Source: Apteryx mantelli (lineage: Eukaryota > Chordata > Aves > Apterygiformes > Apterygidae). Taken from it: a DNA stretch of 64,000 nucleotides. Of the stretch, positions 46,295 to 61,079 are shown piece by piece (the stretch's first letter is position 1; each line of letters starts with the position of its first letter). The translations under genes were made by a program, and so were the position numbers. The stretch is taken from NCBI RefSeq assembly GCF_036417845.1, contig NC_089978.1, positions 86,236,007-86,300,006 of the forward strand. Direction: 5' to 3'. The notes under the pieces were generated by a model. It did no database searches, had not been told where the DNA came from, and saw nothing but the letters and a program-made list of their open reading frames with translations.

Positions 46295-49200
46295 CTTTCA
46301 TAAATTGCATGTGTGTGATAAGTTTTCCTAAACATTTCTTGACAAATATGACCATGCTAAAGAACCCTGATGCAGCAAACAGTTAATAAAAGCTTAAAAA
46401 CAAGCATTAAAATATAATCTTAAAATAAAGAAAAACAGACATATGTCTACATTAGGCAATGAATAGATGAAGTGATCGGCATAAGTATATGGTGTTTCTA
46501 AAAGGGCTAGTGAGAAGGCTGGGGGAATACTAAGGAAATCCTGGGTCAGTTCCCCTTTCTACTGCAGTATTAGAATTGTATTATTTATCATAGCCACATT
46601 CAAACACCTCTAGAAGAAGATCAACACTTTCAAACTCAGCCTGACATTTAGCAATATTGAGAATATATAGACTGTGAACTAGTGATATAATTTCTTTGTG
46701 ACTGTAAACAATCATGTTTTCTAAATTAAATACCCAAGTGGGAAAAATAGCAGTCAGCACCTTTCTTACTAGCTATATCAAACTATTCTTCTATTTCATT
46801 TATATAATGCTTCCTCTTTTCCAAATGTCTTTCTGCATCTATTTATTCCAATAGTCCCCCTATCTGATGCACCTTACTGTATTTTATTTTTCATCTGTTG
46901 AGTTGTTTCTTATGTAAATACCTAATCATCCATGTTTTTCCTAAGATGTAGATACTAAAATTGCTTCATTTTTATTTATAAGTTGTGCCATCCAATTGTT
47001 TTATTTCATTTCACTTGACCTTTCAAAGTCCATATTTGGACTTCAGTAGTGCAACACACATGATTCATTCAATTCCTTGGGTACACCTAGTACTTAAGAC
47101 AAATGCAACAATAGCCTGACCTCTAACAAGCTTACAACTGAAATAATAGATGACAGAAGGAGCCAGAGCTGGGGGCAATCAGAGAATGATAAGATTTGTA
47201 CAGTATGCACTTGAGAATGAGTTGACCACAGGATATATAGATCATCACATCCTTGATTGCATATAACCGTGTAATCAGGCTGAAAAGACATCAAAGCAAT
47301 GAGGTTTTGGAGCAACCTCCTTGTCAGTTATGGGGCAAAAAAATAAGTCGTGCTTAAGATGGAGCCTGACACGTTTCTGAAAGGCATCATATGATGTAGT
47401 TGCCTCCTGCAGCAGGAAAGTTGATTTTTTTACTTTTTTCACAGTATTTTTGTATTTGCTTGATGTGAACATGGGAGGGAAAGGCACTTGTTAGAGCGAA
47501 GTTCACAGAGGGTGAATATCAAAATTGCATGCATGAGTGACAACACTCAAGGGATAGCACTTTATAAATGGACAAAGATAGTACAAGATTTTGTAAGAAA
47601 GTGGACTCTTTTAAATAGCTTTCCAGATGCTTTCCAGCCATCTCTGAAGTAGATCTTGTCCACACTTAAGGGGTGAGGGTGTAGGGTTTATTCCACAGGA
47701 GATGAATGTCCTGCATTAGGCAGAATATTGCTGCAAACCAGATCTCAGACTAATCTAGTGACGGCTGCCAATGTGCTGTGCAGAGCTGCCTAGTCACACG
47801 GTGCCAACCCTGCTAACTTGCTAAATTGCATTAAAATAAGCTATAAACTACTTTTTAAACAAGCAGTTGTTCTATTTATTAGAGAGCTAATACACAGCCA
47901 GGAAGGAGAAGGAAGGTGGTCTGCTGAGTGGGGAAAAGAACAGGAGGCATGGTCAGATAATCATCTCACAATTGCATGTCATCTGTTTTGCAAAAATAGT
48001 TCATAACTCTGGATGAAAATAGTGTGTTTCATCATAAATGGCACTGGCTGTGGAGTGGCTAAACCTTTTTAGAAGAAATTAAATGGTTTATGTGATTATA
48101 GGGAGATAGAACATTTGTACAAGCAAAGCATAATTAAGTACCGAGTACTCTATAGCACTCAAAGCATTGCTGCAAGATTAAGGTAGTGTCTTCTTTTTTC
48201 CTCTCTCCCTTTTTCACTGATTGCTTTTTGGCTATCCCTACACGCATACATCTTCTCCTGAATCTGACAGGTCATTTGATTTGTAGTTTATCTCCTGATT
48301 TGGAAAAGTCTTTTCCTACTAGAGAAAATACTTTTTATACCCCTAGAAAATACTGGTAGCATTCAGGAAGCAGTGACAAGGAATAAGTCATTCAGCTTGT
48401 GTGTTTCTATCACCAGTCATTCCTAAAGACTGATTCCCCGTTAAAATACAGCTCTGTTTCCAAACTGACTGTCAGCTACTCCAGAAAAAATAGATGTCTG
48501 AATGAAAAAGGCTAATTTGGGGGATGGAGGGGTGATCCCAGCCTTTTAATCTTTTGTTTGATTTCAAATAGGGAGAATTGTTTTACAGTGCTAATGATAG
48601 GGAAATGTGGGAGTGTGCAGCTCCCACACAGCCTGCCTGCTTGGTCGCTTCAGAGCCCCAAGACCTGGGAGCCCAGCAGGCCAGCTGCCAGTGAGCCACG
48701 TGGGCATGCAGTCAGGTACTGAGTTTCTCCCTGGTTTCTGCTGTGACTTGATAGAAACTGGTCCTTCTCCACTGAATGTTTCGATTTCTGTCACTCTGCA
48801 AAAGCCAGGGAACACTGTTTTGTTGAAATTTTTCAAGCACCCTTAGGCACTTTGGCACACAATTATTTCTACAAAAACTGTCAGCTCCAAATTCTCTTTT
48901 GTTGTGTGACTGCTGAAACCTTGACATGGCAAAAGCACCTGCTGTTCCCACCGTTGCTGTCTACCATCCTGCCCATCTGTCTGTGTCTTCCCATGGAAGC
49001 TCGTCAGCTAATTATATTGCCCAGTGGCAGGAGGGCAAGGACAGTATTTGGCCAGCACCCAGCTTGCCGGCATCCTGCTCTGCGCAAGTGCCCTGATCAC
49101 AGCAGCAACACAAACATTGACAAAATAGTACTTGAAACAGAAATGGGACTGTTTGCCACACACACTCTCAAGAGCTCCTTTCTACTCTCTGTTGTTGTGG

Positions 49201-49931
49201 GAATAGGAGTTTTAGCTCTCTCCATGCACTCTCTTACCCAGATGGCTTTCATAGCCCACCTAGAAGGTCAGTGTGCCTGGGTTATTTCAAATCAAAGCAG
49301 CTGCATTTAAGAGCATTCCTTTCTCAGTTTGTATCTTGAATGCAGACAGAAAAGTAACATCTCCCTCTTGATTTGCTGGGGAGCTTTATTGTTGCACTTA
49401 ATGCTGTTCAAACTTGCTCTCTGCTACTTATTCTTAGGTATCTTCCTAGCAGTCGAGGTATATTTTCCTCCATGATTAAGAGGAAAGTGTTTATTCTTCA
49501 GCTCTCCCTATAGATCTGCTTCACCTTACTTTGGTTCATTGAGGATAAGTCATCACCAACAAGGCTGTGGAAACGTAGTAGGCTGAACTTTCTGAAGATA
49601 GGCAGGAGCAAAAAATTCTTGGGTGTGATGATTTCATTGTGGGATTTCACATACTTTGTACCATTGTCTTAGTGAGGGAAAGGAGAAGAACTAAGCAATA
49701 TTCACTGCTGAAGCCTTCAGGGCCCCTTTCTTGCTCAAATTAAGGGGCTGGCAGTCCACAACCTGTGGATCACAACCAGAAGGCCATTACTGGTTGGAGG
49801 CACAGTGAGTTATGGCACATACCTCCTAGGCTTTGGGGAAAAGTACCCCAAAAGTTCTTCTGTAAAGATATAACTCTGAACTCCATGAAGGGAGAGACAA
49901 ATAGAGTAAAACACAGAGCAGGAGAGGAAGT

Positions 49932-49951
49932 GACAGGACAGGACAGGACAG
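49932..49951 (+). repeat. (GACAG)4 microsatellite
   Basis: Four exact tandem copies of GACAG. Confidence 0.7.
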
Positions 49952-52900
49952 CCATCCAGCCAACAAGGAGTATAAATCAATAAAAGGCACTCCACAGTGC
50001 ATGGCTCCATCATTGCCCTGGGCATGGAGCTTGACCTTGCTGTTGACAAGATTTTTACATAGTGAATTCATGGGGACAAGGGGAAATTGTCCTGGAGACT
50101 GTTTCCTCATTGCCCCACATCTGAAGTAGCATAGACTAGAGAAATCAGAGAGTCTGAAAGAAGTTTCATGCTATGATGTGATATGTCCAAAGGGCTTCCC
50201 AGAAAACATATGACCATAGGCTCTGTTGAACAAAGTTCTTCTCACTGAGCCATTTCATGGAGAGCCAGCTTCTTTTTTGGCACTCCAGTCAACTTTATTT
50301 CAGTTACCAAAATAGGTAATGCATTATTCTTTCATGTTCATGTAAAGATAATGGCCCAGAAGGTGCAGACACTATATCTTAAACTTCTTTCAAGCTCAGC
50401 TTTGTCTCAAAAAAAATTTGTGGTTTCAGGTTAAGCTAAGGTTTTCTTATGTCCTGAGTTTGAACTTCAGAACAACTGAAGTTACATGTAAACCATTTGT
50501 CAGATTTCTTTGTGAACTTTCCTATGCAGAAAAAAGTCTGTTTGGACACAGACATGTTTCACTGTAGCTACCTTATTATGAACTGAAATCAGATCATTAA
50601 TACTTTTAATATAAAATGCATTTTGTGTTTCTTAAATTTGAAAACAATGAAACAAAAGAGGTGTGTTTGTTGATTGCTGTTATTTGTCAAAAAGAGACCA
50701 AAACAAGTGCTAAAAACCACATATTCTTTAACATTCTCCCACAGAGTCTTAGAATCTCTTTTCACTTAGTAAAATTTGGGGTTATGTGGAAAATCTGATT
50801 CGTGTTGTTACACTGGGCAATTAAAGATGTGTTATGTCTTCATACTTTTTAAATTCTTGGCTTTTAGTTATTCAGATGTCTTAATCCACATGTCATTAAC
50901 TGTAATTCTAATAACATCTGTAATTTCCTTGGGAATACTTTACTTGTCAGAAATTAAGATTCATTTTCACTAATGAAATATTCTGATTTCAGATTGTCAT
51001 TTCCGATTCTAAATATAAAAGTAATTACAAGTACATAGGATCCTTCTAACAGAACAATTTTGTCATCATTCCTGGAAATAACATCAATACTTTTGTTGCT
51101 TCTTGTAAACAAAAAGTCTTTATCATAAAGATCTCCTCATAGCCAAGTAGAAGCTATTACACAGATACAAAGGCATGAAATAATTGCAACAGCAATTTAG
51201 CATCATCTTCTACTTAAAAGAGCAAGAAATAAATACAAAAGGACAGTCATTTCTGTTATTATGTACAACTATATAATGCAGCTTTTGGTTTTGTATCCAA
51301 ATTCATGGAAAAAATGACCCAAAATACACTGTTGAATCCCTGAAAAATGCAGCAACACCATGCAGAAAAGAGAAGCTAGTGCTATCTGTCAAACTCAGTA
51401 AATAAAAAGTCCTTTCCTTTTATTTCATCATGCCCATATTTCACTTTGTAAACTATACAGCTGCTCACAAGATGCCTTTCAAATACAAGCAGCAGCTGGA
51501 TTTCAGGGACATTTCTGTCAAGTGCAACCTCACATCTGGGTCCTGCAGCACCTCTACTTTTTCAGCATACCTTTTATATTAAGTGAATTTTTCTGTTAGC
51601 ATGACCACCTCTCTTATGATTTGGTCCCATGACCCTGACCCTGTATGCTCTATACTTGGATTTTCAAGATGCTCCTCCATTTGTTGCAGAGCTGCATAAG
51701 CATCACAATGATGTGTCTAAAATGAAGTCACACAAGTAAATAGGCATTTATAGATTCTCTCCTTAGACAACATCCACAGTTAAGATTACCTAAATAAGTG
51801 CTACATTATTATAGAGCCTGTTTCTACTCTATAAATCATATTGAATATCCCTGGGCATGTCTGTTATAATACATGTCTGTGCAGCCTCATCCATCTTTTA
51901 TAAGTTAGATTTTTCCTTAGCAAAGTTGAATATATTAAGAACAGTGCTAGATTACATAAAGATAACAAGAACATTTCTTCATTGCCTACTACTTTTTACT
52001 GAAAAATTGCATTTTGTACAGTGTTCTGGTTTATTTTAGTTGGACAGTTTTTCAGTGTAAAGCACTACACTGGATATCTAATGAGATCAATACTTAAACA
52101 AACATTAATTATGTCCCCTTTTTTCATTCCCACTGCATGTCCACTTGAAAGAAGTGAGAACTCAATGGATTTTTACCCCTGTTCTTCTCCTTTTCTTTAG
52201 AGAAAGACCATGAGAGGAGATTGATTAAGCAAAGACAACTAGAAAGATCTTCTGTCATCTCAATCAGTCATGTCATGTGCACTTTTTCATAAAGAGATAA
52301 TCATGTAACATTTATTTTTACTCCTATTGAAAATCAGCCATTGGTTGGGAACATTGGTTTCATCTCCACTTTGAAATTGTTCTCGTTCATTTTTACACCC
52401 AGTCCTTCTTGTATCAGCACTGTATCAGCATTTAGGTCAGTTAAATACAGCAAAGTCCTTTAGTTAACTGTCAGAAAATAGACTCTCCTTTCTTCTGATC
52501 ACCCTCTCCCTTTGCCTCAGTGATTATTCATCTTCAGAAAGAATGGACCATCATGACTGTGCCTAGTGTTTCAGATGAGAACTTACCAGTGGTTCACACA
52601 AGGTAATTAAGACTTTTTCTTTCTCTACTGGAAGTACTTTGCCTGATCTGACCGAAGACCCGTTTTTAGCCTTTCCACAGTTGCATCACATGCCATTTAC
52701 CCTGCAACTGATTAGTACAAAAAGGTCCTTTTTCTTCCTCCTTTGTCTCCAGTTGATGATTTCCAGCTTACAGCAGGAATTTTTGCTACTTAGCAACCTT
52801 GTAATTTGTACTTTTACAATTTCATTACTTCTCTATTATGTCAAGATGTAAGGTCATCCTGTTGTTCTGGTATGATTCTGCCTCCCAGCTGTTATGATCA

Positions 52901-54562
52901 AAAGAGTTCATCAGCATGTTCCTACTTCTTGTGCCAAACGCTAAGATATTTCAGAGTTCCACATCCAAACCCTGAGGAATTCCTGTCTTCTCTTTCCTCT
53001 TATTGATTAGTTCCCCTTCCCCTGGATGCTTGCTTGCATCTCCTTATTGGCCATTTCCTCAGCCATCATACTAACTGACATACAAAACCCCAGACCAATT
53101 ACTGATTTACAATGAGGAAATTTTTTACTGAACTTCAGACAAATTGGAGCTATTTCATTTGCCTTGTATTGAAAATTAGATCACTCATGAGAGATAAGTA
53201 CCAGGTTCGATTGGCACATTCTATTCTGGTGTCAGTAAATCTGTGTTATGTTTTAGCCCATTCCGCATCTAGTTCCTCGCCTTTAGTTATTTTTTCCGAA
53301 TTCTGGGATGAATATTGCCCCTCTCTCTAATTTGACTGCATTAAGCTCTCTGAATTTTGCTTCAAATTTGGTAATGGGAAGTAGCATATTTTACCATCAA
53401 GTTCAGAATTGTTGTGTTCAACTGCAGATGAAGTAAACTTGAATTATTTGTGAGGCTATCTTTAGATTACTTAATACATTTATTTGGGCTTCTATGTTCT
53501 GGAAGAAACTTTTCTTATTTGTTTTATTGTGCTTTACAAAGTCTAAATGAATGGCATTTTTAGCAGTTCTGACTTTGGTCATAATCTTCTTGATCTCCAA
53601 ATTGTACCTTTCTTTTCTGACCCATCCCTTCTTTCTTGTTGATCAGTCTTACAGGTGCCTGTTTCTCTGTTCAGATTCTAAAGAAACTCTAAATGGCTTG
53701 CTGGTATGGAACAAGCCTTCATCTTCATCATGGATATCTGAAGCCAGGTAAAATGAAACCTAGCCTGTGAGTCTTTCAAAATATTCTGCAACTAACCCAG
53801 AAGTTATGTACTTGATGCATAAAATAAGGCTCTGAGGCCTGTGGTGTGAAAATCACGTAAGCAATGCTAACGGTCCCTTTGGACTTTTATGTAGGTAAAT
53901 AATGAAGAAACCTGTCACTAGCCACATCCAGGAAAAATTGTGCCTTGTTGTTATTACCATTGTTCTTCATTCTATACCCAAGAAGTCAGTTTCCTCATTC
54001 AGGTTGGAATTCTTCACATGTTCTTAACTTGGAGAAGTACTCAAATATTAATGTACTCAAATGCACTCAAGCAAGCAAGCACAGGGATATACACTTTAAA
54101 AAAGTGAGGAGATGTGTATGAAATAATTCTGCAGTATACAGTACAGTAGGAACATTTGCTTTAGTAAAACTAGAAACAAAAAGCATATATTCATTGCCAT
54201 TTTTTATTAATATTTCTACAATCTTTTTAAGTGTTTAGCTTCACATGCATTTCTGGTGCTGTAAGAGAACCAGAAAATTTAACCCAATTGCTAGATTTAA
54301 GACAGACAAGACAGACAAAGCAAGAAGCTGGAGATTTTTAGACGCAGACTGTTGCCAGGGTTACATGAATTTGCTCATACAATATTCCTCCCTACCACAC
54401 TTGAACCATTCCAGCGCTGTTCCGTGGGCCCCCACACTGAAAGAAGCACACATGCACATCCTGAGAATATCATTTATAAACTATGGGCAATACAAGATGC
54501 TATGCTCAATATAGCTTTTGGCTCATTTTGTTCCTTACTCCTTATCAAACCAAATACTTTAT

Positions 54563-55042
54563 TTAATAAAAAGAATGAGATGACCTTGGTTTGAAGAAGT
54601 TAATTTGATTGTCAAGATGTTGCAGTACTGTTCCTAGAATGGTGTCATTTGAGTTGACTCCTGATATTTCATAATATACTTCATAATAGGCTTTAAGAGT
54701 TTCACAGCTTGGCTGAAGCCTATTTACACTTCTGTTATACCTCTTCTTTTGGACTATCCTCTGGGCAAGAAGGATTATGGTGGTGTATGCACTATTTAGC
54801 TTTGTATGCCAGTAGAAAGTTTTCTTCTGCCTGGGAAATTCTTTACTTGGTCCCTCTAACCAAATTACATCCATCATAGCATAGCAACTACCAAGCATAT
54901 TTTCTGAGGTCCTCTGGGTATTCTCTGGGACCAGGAGAACCCAACAGCATTTGATGCTGGATGTAATCTTAGAAATATCCAAGTAGTTCTCTGAATGCTG
55001 ATGGCTACAGATTCTTAGCACACCACAAGGTGTTAGCAACAT
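54563..55042 (-). other. Unidentified 159-codon open frame
   Basis: This is the longest open frame in the AT-rich 42-64 kb part of the window. The predicted protein has no recognisable domain, signal peptide or repeat. A rough estimate for this base composition expects about one such frame by chance in 64 kb on six frames, so length alone does not support a gene. Confidence 0.1.
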
Positions 55043-57607
55043 AATTTAGGTTTCAGTGAGGACTCTGTATATCACTACTTTCTTTGTCAGATTGTTTTGC
55101 TTGTTCTAGCCCTTGCTTTGTTTCACAAGGCTAGTCACCAGTTTTCCCTCTGGATGCACAAGGCTGTGATGACAGGCTGCTTTAGACATCAAACAACTTT
55201 TAAAAAAATCTTCATCAAGGAAAGGTGGAGGTGTGGTTTGTCTGAGACTCACATGGATAGAGCCAAAAGACCTGTTAAATCAGTAAGGAAAGTTGAGACC
55301 AGAATGGTCTCGTGAGCTATATTTTCATTAATAAAATGTGCTGTGACAAAGGGTTAACATTACCTGACCTTGTGTTACCTGGGTTTTAATAAGAACATTT
55401 AGTTTACTTTTCAGAAAGACTTAGGCTTTTAAGTACTCTGCTTTCATACAGAATCGAGGCAGGAACATCAGTCTGACATCATGACTGTATTAGTTTTACA
55501 CTAATGTGATACCAACAATCCCGAAGTCGTTCAGCCACATATTCATAAATAAATATGTGGTATTCAGAATACAGGCGTTACGCCCTGCATTGCATCACTG
55601 AGCATGGCCCGGGCCAGCCCAGCCCAGATGCATTTTGCACAACCCAGACCATGTGCTTCTTAATTCCTGCATCCCCCTCCTGCTGGAAAAGCTGCTTCCA
55701 GAGCTGGGCAACAGAGGAAGGGCAGAAGGACTGTTGTGCTTTCCTCCACCTTCCCCTAAAGGCAGCTCTGCTGGCTCCCAGCCCAGTGTTAGAGTGGAGT
55801 CTCTGGGAGAAGAGGAAAAAGATTATGCTGGAGTGAAGGACTGGGGCAGGAGAAAAGAACTCCTAGTACAACACTGACTGCCAATATTCACTGTGGAGAC
55901 ACAACCTGGGTCGTCCTCTCTCCTTCGTTTCTGTTCCAGCAGAGCACTCACTGTACAAGTTCTCTCCTCATCAGCACTGCCCTTTGTGAGCAACACAGGA
56001 AGTTTCCCATTTTCTAGAAACAGCAAAATAACACCTTGATTGAATTTTCTCCATGGAAAGAGGCAGGGGAAGAAAGACCTTCTTTCATCTCTGTCCCTAC
56101 ACTAAGAAGCCCTTAGTGCAGCGTCATCCACAATATTCAGAAACAAATTTAGCTCCCTGCCTCCAGAACTGAAAAACAGGGCAATCAAGAATAACATAAA
56201 ACCTGTGCTATCATTGCCTTAAAACACCCTTTGACTGACCACTCTTCAAACACAGCATTAGAACAGGGGCATGCCCAGGCAGTGAATGGCTTAGGATGCA
56301 GTGTGACAAGGTTACAAAACTTAAAATCCTCCTTCTCATTTGTTCTAAAGTTTATCTCCATGTCCTTTGACTCACAAAGCAAATGGGAACAGCCATTATA
56401 GCTTTCTTTTTTCTTTTTAAAGTGAGGGCCTAGTACTGTGCGACCCTCAGCACTAGTAGCACCATTGCTAAAATGCCATAATTGGATAGCAGGAGAATAT
56501 GCTTGTAAGACAATAAATATATCTTTGCAAGCAGTTCCCATCAGAAATCTTGGAAATCATACAATGTGTTACTTAAACATTTGGCTTAGCTACAACAAAG
56601 AGATAGCATTAGGATATAAAAAGACAGTTCCCATTTGTGGGAACTTTATTCCATGATTTAATGGTCCTTGGGGCAGCATGAAGGAGGCTGCACATGAAAT
56701 GAGAACACAGGCAAGTAGGCAGTGGTCCTGGCAAATGGCATACTCATTTACTCTAAATGACTGAATTAAATTGCAAGAGACAGACAAGCTACCTTTTAAC
56801 AACCAGCCAACATAATCAATACCAAGGATTAGTCACACTAAATCTAGCAGTGTTGCCTGTTACGAAAGTGGCTGGACATTTCCTCTTAGAAGACCCAGTT
56901 TTTGAGTTAATTATTACTTGCAAAACTTCATCTGTCTGGAATGAAATATTCCATACATGATATCTAACTTCGACTGATCCTTCTGGAAAATTTTAGCAAG
57001 TCCAACCACTTCCAAGAATGAAAACAGTGAATAGGATCCTGCTTGGCCTTGTTATTTATCAGGACTTTTTTCTTTCCACATTCTTGCCCTTTGCTTTGGG
57101 GGAGGGATTTGAAATTCAGTAGAAAGTGGAAGCTAGCGTCAGCAATGTGACTTTCTCATCCCCATAAAATCTAGCCAAAATCAGCTAAGCTTCAAAGTCC
57201 TCACCCACTCCATAGATGCTATGGAAAGTTTGATGGCTGTGATGTCTGGAGGTCCAGCCCTCACCAAGCACACTGGATTCAGCTCCCTCACTAACACAAT
57301 CCAGAGGCTGCCTGGCCATGGAGCAGCGCAGGGAAAATTCTCTGTAACAGCCCCTCTCAGGCATGCTGGACCTGCCTGAGACAAGTGAGGAATTTATACC
57401 ACCTACACCTCAGCTGGCTCCCAGCCAACCTGATGGAGGGAGCAGTCTCACTTTGAATGAACAGGGGACACAAACTGAAATAACAAGAAAGGAAAGGACC
57501 AGACAGAAGAACTATTAGAAATAGACGAAATGTTCTTCTAAAAGCAAATTTCAGATCAATAAATATCAAGAAGTCGATAAGGCAAAATGAATACTTTGTG
57601 TACCAGT

Positions 57608-57655
57608 TAATAGTTATATAACTATATAGTTATATTAATAGTTAATAGTTTTTAA
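57608..57655. repeat. AT-rich palindromic cluster
   Basis: Overlapping inverted and direct copies of TAGTTAT/ATAACTA occur, such as TAGTTATATAACTATATAGT, directly before the weak exon candidate at 57676. It could extrude as a cruciform. No function is indicated. Confidence 0.5.
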
Positions 57656-57675
57656 TCCTCTTGCTCTTCTAACAG

Positions 57676-57838
57676 GCTCGTTGAGCGTTCCTGCTCCGCA
57701 ATGCAGGAGGCAAGTGAGCATCATCCAACCGTGGAACAGAGCCATCAATCACTGAGCCACCAGGACACCTACAAAGACTCTCTCCTAACCTGTTCAAGTC
57801 CCAAAGAGTTTGGAAATAGCTGTCAGAGTACACTTTGA
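57676..57838 (+). other. Weak candidate 3'-terminal exon
   Basis: A pyrimidine-rich acceptor (TCCTCTTGCTCTTCTAACAG, AG at 57674-57675) opens a frame that continues through an ATG at 57701 to a TGA at 57836-57838. It includes ERSCSAMQEASEHH and SHQDTYKDSLL. An AATAAA follows at 57878-57883. No family is recognised, and similar frames arise by chance, so the support is only the order acceptor, frame, stop and polyadenylation signal. Confidence 0.18.
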
Positions 57839-57883
57839 TGATCTGTTCTAATCATCTTCTCAGGCCACAGGGGAAGAAATAAA

Positions 57884-60800
57884 ACAGAACATTTTGTTAT
57901 CTGACTTGCTGCGGGTTTGGGGTTTTTTTTTCATTTCTTATCTGAGAAATTCAACCCTCCAAGGACTGGCTCCACTTCCTTGGGTAGTGGCCTCAGGGAC
58001 TATTGTGACTGTGGTCAGACATGTTCTGCAGAAATAACTGCCAGATCATACTGCTGTTACAGTTCATACAGAAGTTACCACTTCTCTGCTGGAGGTTAAC
58101 ACTGCTTCATCAGAATCAGGAGTACTGATTGTCTGAGCTCTCTTAATTGGTCCTGTGTCATCTGTTAAGTTGATTTAATTTTCAGCAGAAGGCAGTTTAA
58201 ACTAACCTGGATTACTTTGATGAAGAGGTCTCATGTTTCCTCCAGCTGGGGGAGCAATCACATCTGAAATCATCACAGGTATTCCAGCCGGAATCAGCTG
58301 TCTATAACCTAAACTTATGCTGTGTAAATACTTAGTGCAAAGCTTTGGTCCCAGAGCATCTGTTTGCTGCCACAGTTTAGTCCACATAAAGCTTAAAGAG
58401 GAAAGAGAGCATGACTCAGATGCTGTTTTATGATAGCAGTTGACAAATATTTGGTCTGGAGATGTTGGTAGGGTAGCATACAAACACCTGCAGATGAGCA
58501 AAGTAATTTGCAATCTTTATTCATATTAGGATTTCCTATGGTACACAGCTGCCATGGGAGAAGGCAGTTCTATTCCCTGTATCACCTGTCCTGTGAATCT
58601 GAATTCTGAAAATGCATGAAGGAAAATGAAGCCAATTCAAATATGCATAAAATTGACATAAATCTGCATAGTTTTGACAAGAAAAGGCCAGACACATGGA
58701 AAGCATCTGAATGTCCTCAGACTGATGGGCGAATTTCTCTCTGATTTTCATCCCAAAATAATTTGGCTTCAGCATTCTTATAAACAGGTGCCATTGTGCA
58801 ATACTACATCAGATGTGCAGAGCTTGTGACTGATGAGAAACTTAGACAGCAGTCCAACCTGGCATTACATTTCTGCTGGTTTCCTAAATCACAGAGAGCA
58901 GCTAATGCAACAGCTTCCTGTCCATGGCAGTCATGGAGAGAGGCAGGTTGGCCATGTAAGTATTATGTCACCTCTTTCAGCTTCCTTGTCCCCACTGATA
59001 TGAAAGGAGCTCTGAAACAGCAGCTTTTCAGCTGCTTTATATTTTGTGGAATAGCCATGGTGCAAGGACTGTTCCACAGCCACCTTTAGAAAGCTACCTC
59101 TGTGGTTTCAGCCACGGCAAAGGACTAATGCAATTTCAGGCAAACAGAAGAACAGGGAGAGAAGAACAGAAACCCACTTCCCTCTCTTCATTTCAGGTCA
59201 CAACATTTAACAGTATCAGCAATGCAGCAGTCAAGTCTGGCTGGGAATCACCTGCCGAAGTTGTTCCATGGAAAGGAAGAAAACTCAGGTAAAAATCTGG
59301 GTAGGCATCACTCCTATGACCCTCTTCCCTTGGTATATCACATTTTGCTTTAGAGTGTGTGTGGCCCTCCCTAAGGAGACTACAGCAAGAAATTTTAAGT
59401 ACTATTAACTCTTCTTCCCCCACACTAATTCATAAGAGAATTGCTGCCAATTTTTGATTTGGGACATTCTTATAATACTTTGATAGGAAAAAATAATCTC
59501 CAATAGGAGCTGACAATTACCTATTGTAAAGATGACAAGAAGAAAAGAAAGAAAGGACAAAATGCTGGCTATAGAACAACCCATTACCTTGATCCTTCTG
59601 GTGTTCAAACCCTCCTCTCAGCCTTCATTTCTTTTTATTTTAGTTGCTGCAACATATTTTTGTGTCATGTTCTGTGGTTCCTGCTCCCCCAAATCCAGAA
59701 GGTGTATATTATATCTCCAAACTATGATGAGCTGTTTTTTCCCCATGAACAATTGCCAAAAAAGAGAAATACAACAAATTGCCAATTTTTTAAATCAGTG
59801 CATAGCACTACCTTCTGGCCTCCCATGTGTCCAGCCTCAAACTTTTCCTATTCATTTAAGGATCAAATAGATAATATTCATGTTTTCATACAGTTACTGG
59901 TTTTATTCCAGCATGGGTCTTGTAATCATTGCCAACACTGTGGAAATAAAACATGCAGCTCTTCATAACAAGAATATGATGTTTTAGCAGAAAAATACTT
60001 CAGGAGGCTCATATTTCCTTGTTCCCTCAGTCCTAGCCTTCTTTCATCCTTGGTATGAGAATACAGACAATTTTGACCACTCGAAGCACATTGCAACCTT
60101 CTCGTCTCTTCTCGACCCCAGGTTGTTAAGCTGCTTCCCGGCTGACACCTTGAGAAGTCCCTCCTTGCAGCTCTGTTGATGCTGATTCTCTACACAGGAC
60201 CAGGCTTGAAGGTGAAGAGAGGAGGCAGTCCTCTTCACCAGCCAGAGGAAGGCAGCAAATGAAACTGGTGTGAGCGCTGGGATATTCGAGCATTAGAATA
60301 TTTAAACACCGTAAGTTCTCTAACCTTGAACCCTGCAAATAATGAGGAAGTTTAAATCCTAAAGCTCTCATAGCCTCATACCTACAGCACCATGAATTAT
60401 TTCACTTTCATAAGCAGCGTTAGTGCTTTTGTTTCTCCCACTGACAAAGTCAGCCTAGATCTAAAGACCCAGCAACTTCTTTGGTGACACCTGTGACCAG
60501 ATTTTCACAGTGTGCTAAATTTTTTGAAATATCTATTTACATCAAAGAAGAGATCTGGCCTTTTAATGGGTCTATCATAGTGAGACTAGAAAAAGCTTAA
60601 TGAAATCCATGCTGGGATATTTCATTATCTTGCAGGCAATAAAGCCATCAAAACAAATCCATTCATTATCTTTCCTATTAAGGAAGAAAACAAGTGATCT
60701 ATATCATTTAAATTATCTCACTATCCTCCCTGGTCAAAAATAATAGTGGCATAAAGAACACTAAAGAAAGCAATGTATATTATTCACTTGTTTGTTTCCA

Positions 60801-61079
60801 AAAAGCAGTGCCTTAGAAGCAAGAATAAGCTTGAGGGCTCAGCTGCATAAAAACTGTCTATTTTACAGCTCATTGCATTGTTAAGTAACATTACAGTGTA
60901 ATTTGGGCTTTGGGATATTGTTTTACATAGGGTAGACAAAGCATTTGCAGATTTTTTTTTTAATGCCCCCTTCTCCCAAATGCATTACACATATCCAAAT
61001 TCAATATTTGGATTTTTAAATCTATACTAAAAGGAAATGACTATGAACACACACAGCAGCAGGCATTTTCTGGACTCCA
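57884..61079. other. Unassigned AT-rich sequence
   Basis: Short frames only, none recognised. Confidence 0.4.

Larger units (their letters stand above)
36245..57607. other. Long gene-poor stretch
   Basis: Mostly AT-rich. GC-richer patches at 38800-39460, 40600-41200 and 48600-49100 carry overlapping frames (193 codons on minus at 40570-41151; 213 on plus at 40746-41387) with no recognised domain. Simple repeats are listed separately. 52500-53750 has the T-rich texture of old LINE remains, but I could not match it block by block to a family. Confidence 0.35.

Noticed and set aside
52500..53750. Possible long ancient LINE remnant
   Set aside because: The T-rich texture and some phrases suggest an old LINE, but I could not match consecutive blocks to any family with confidence.
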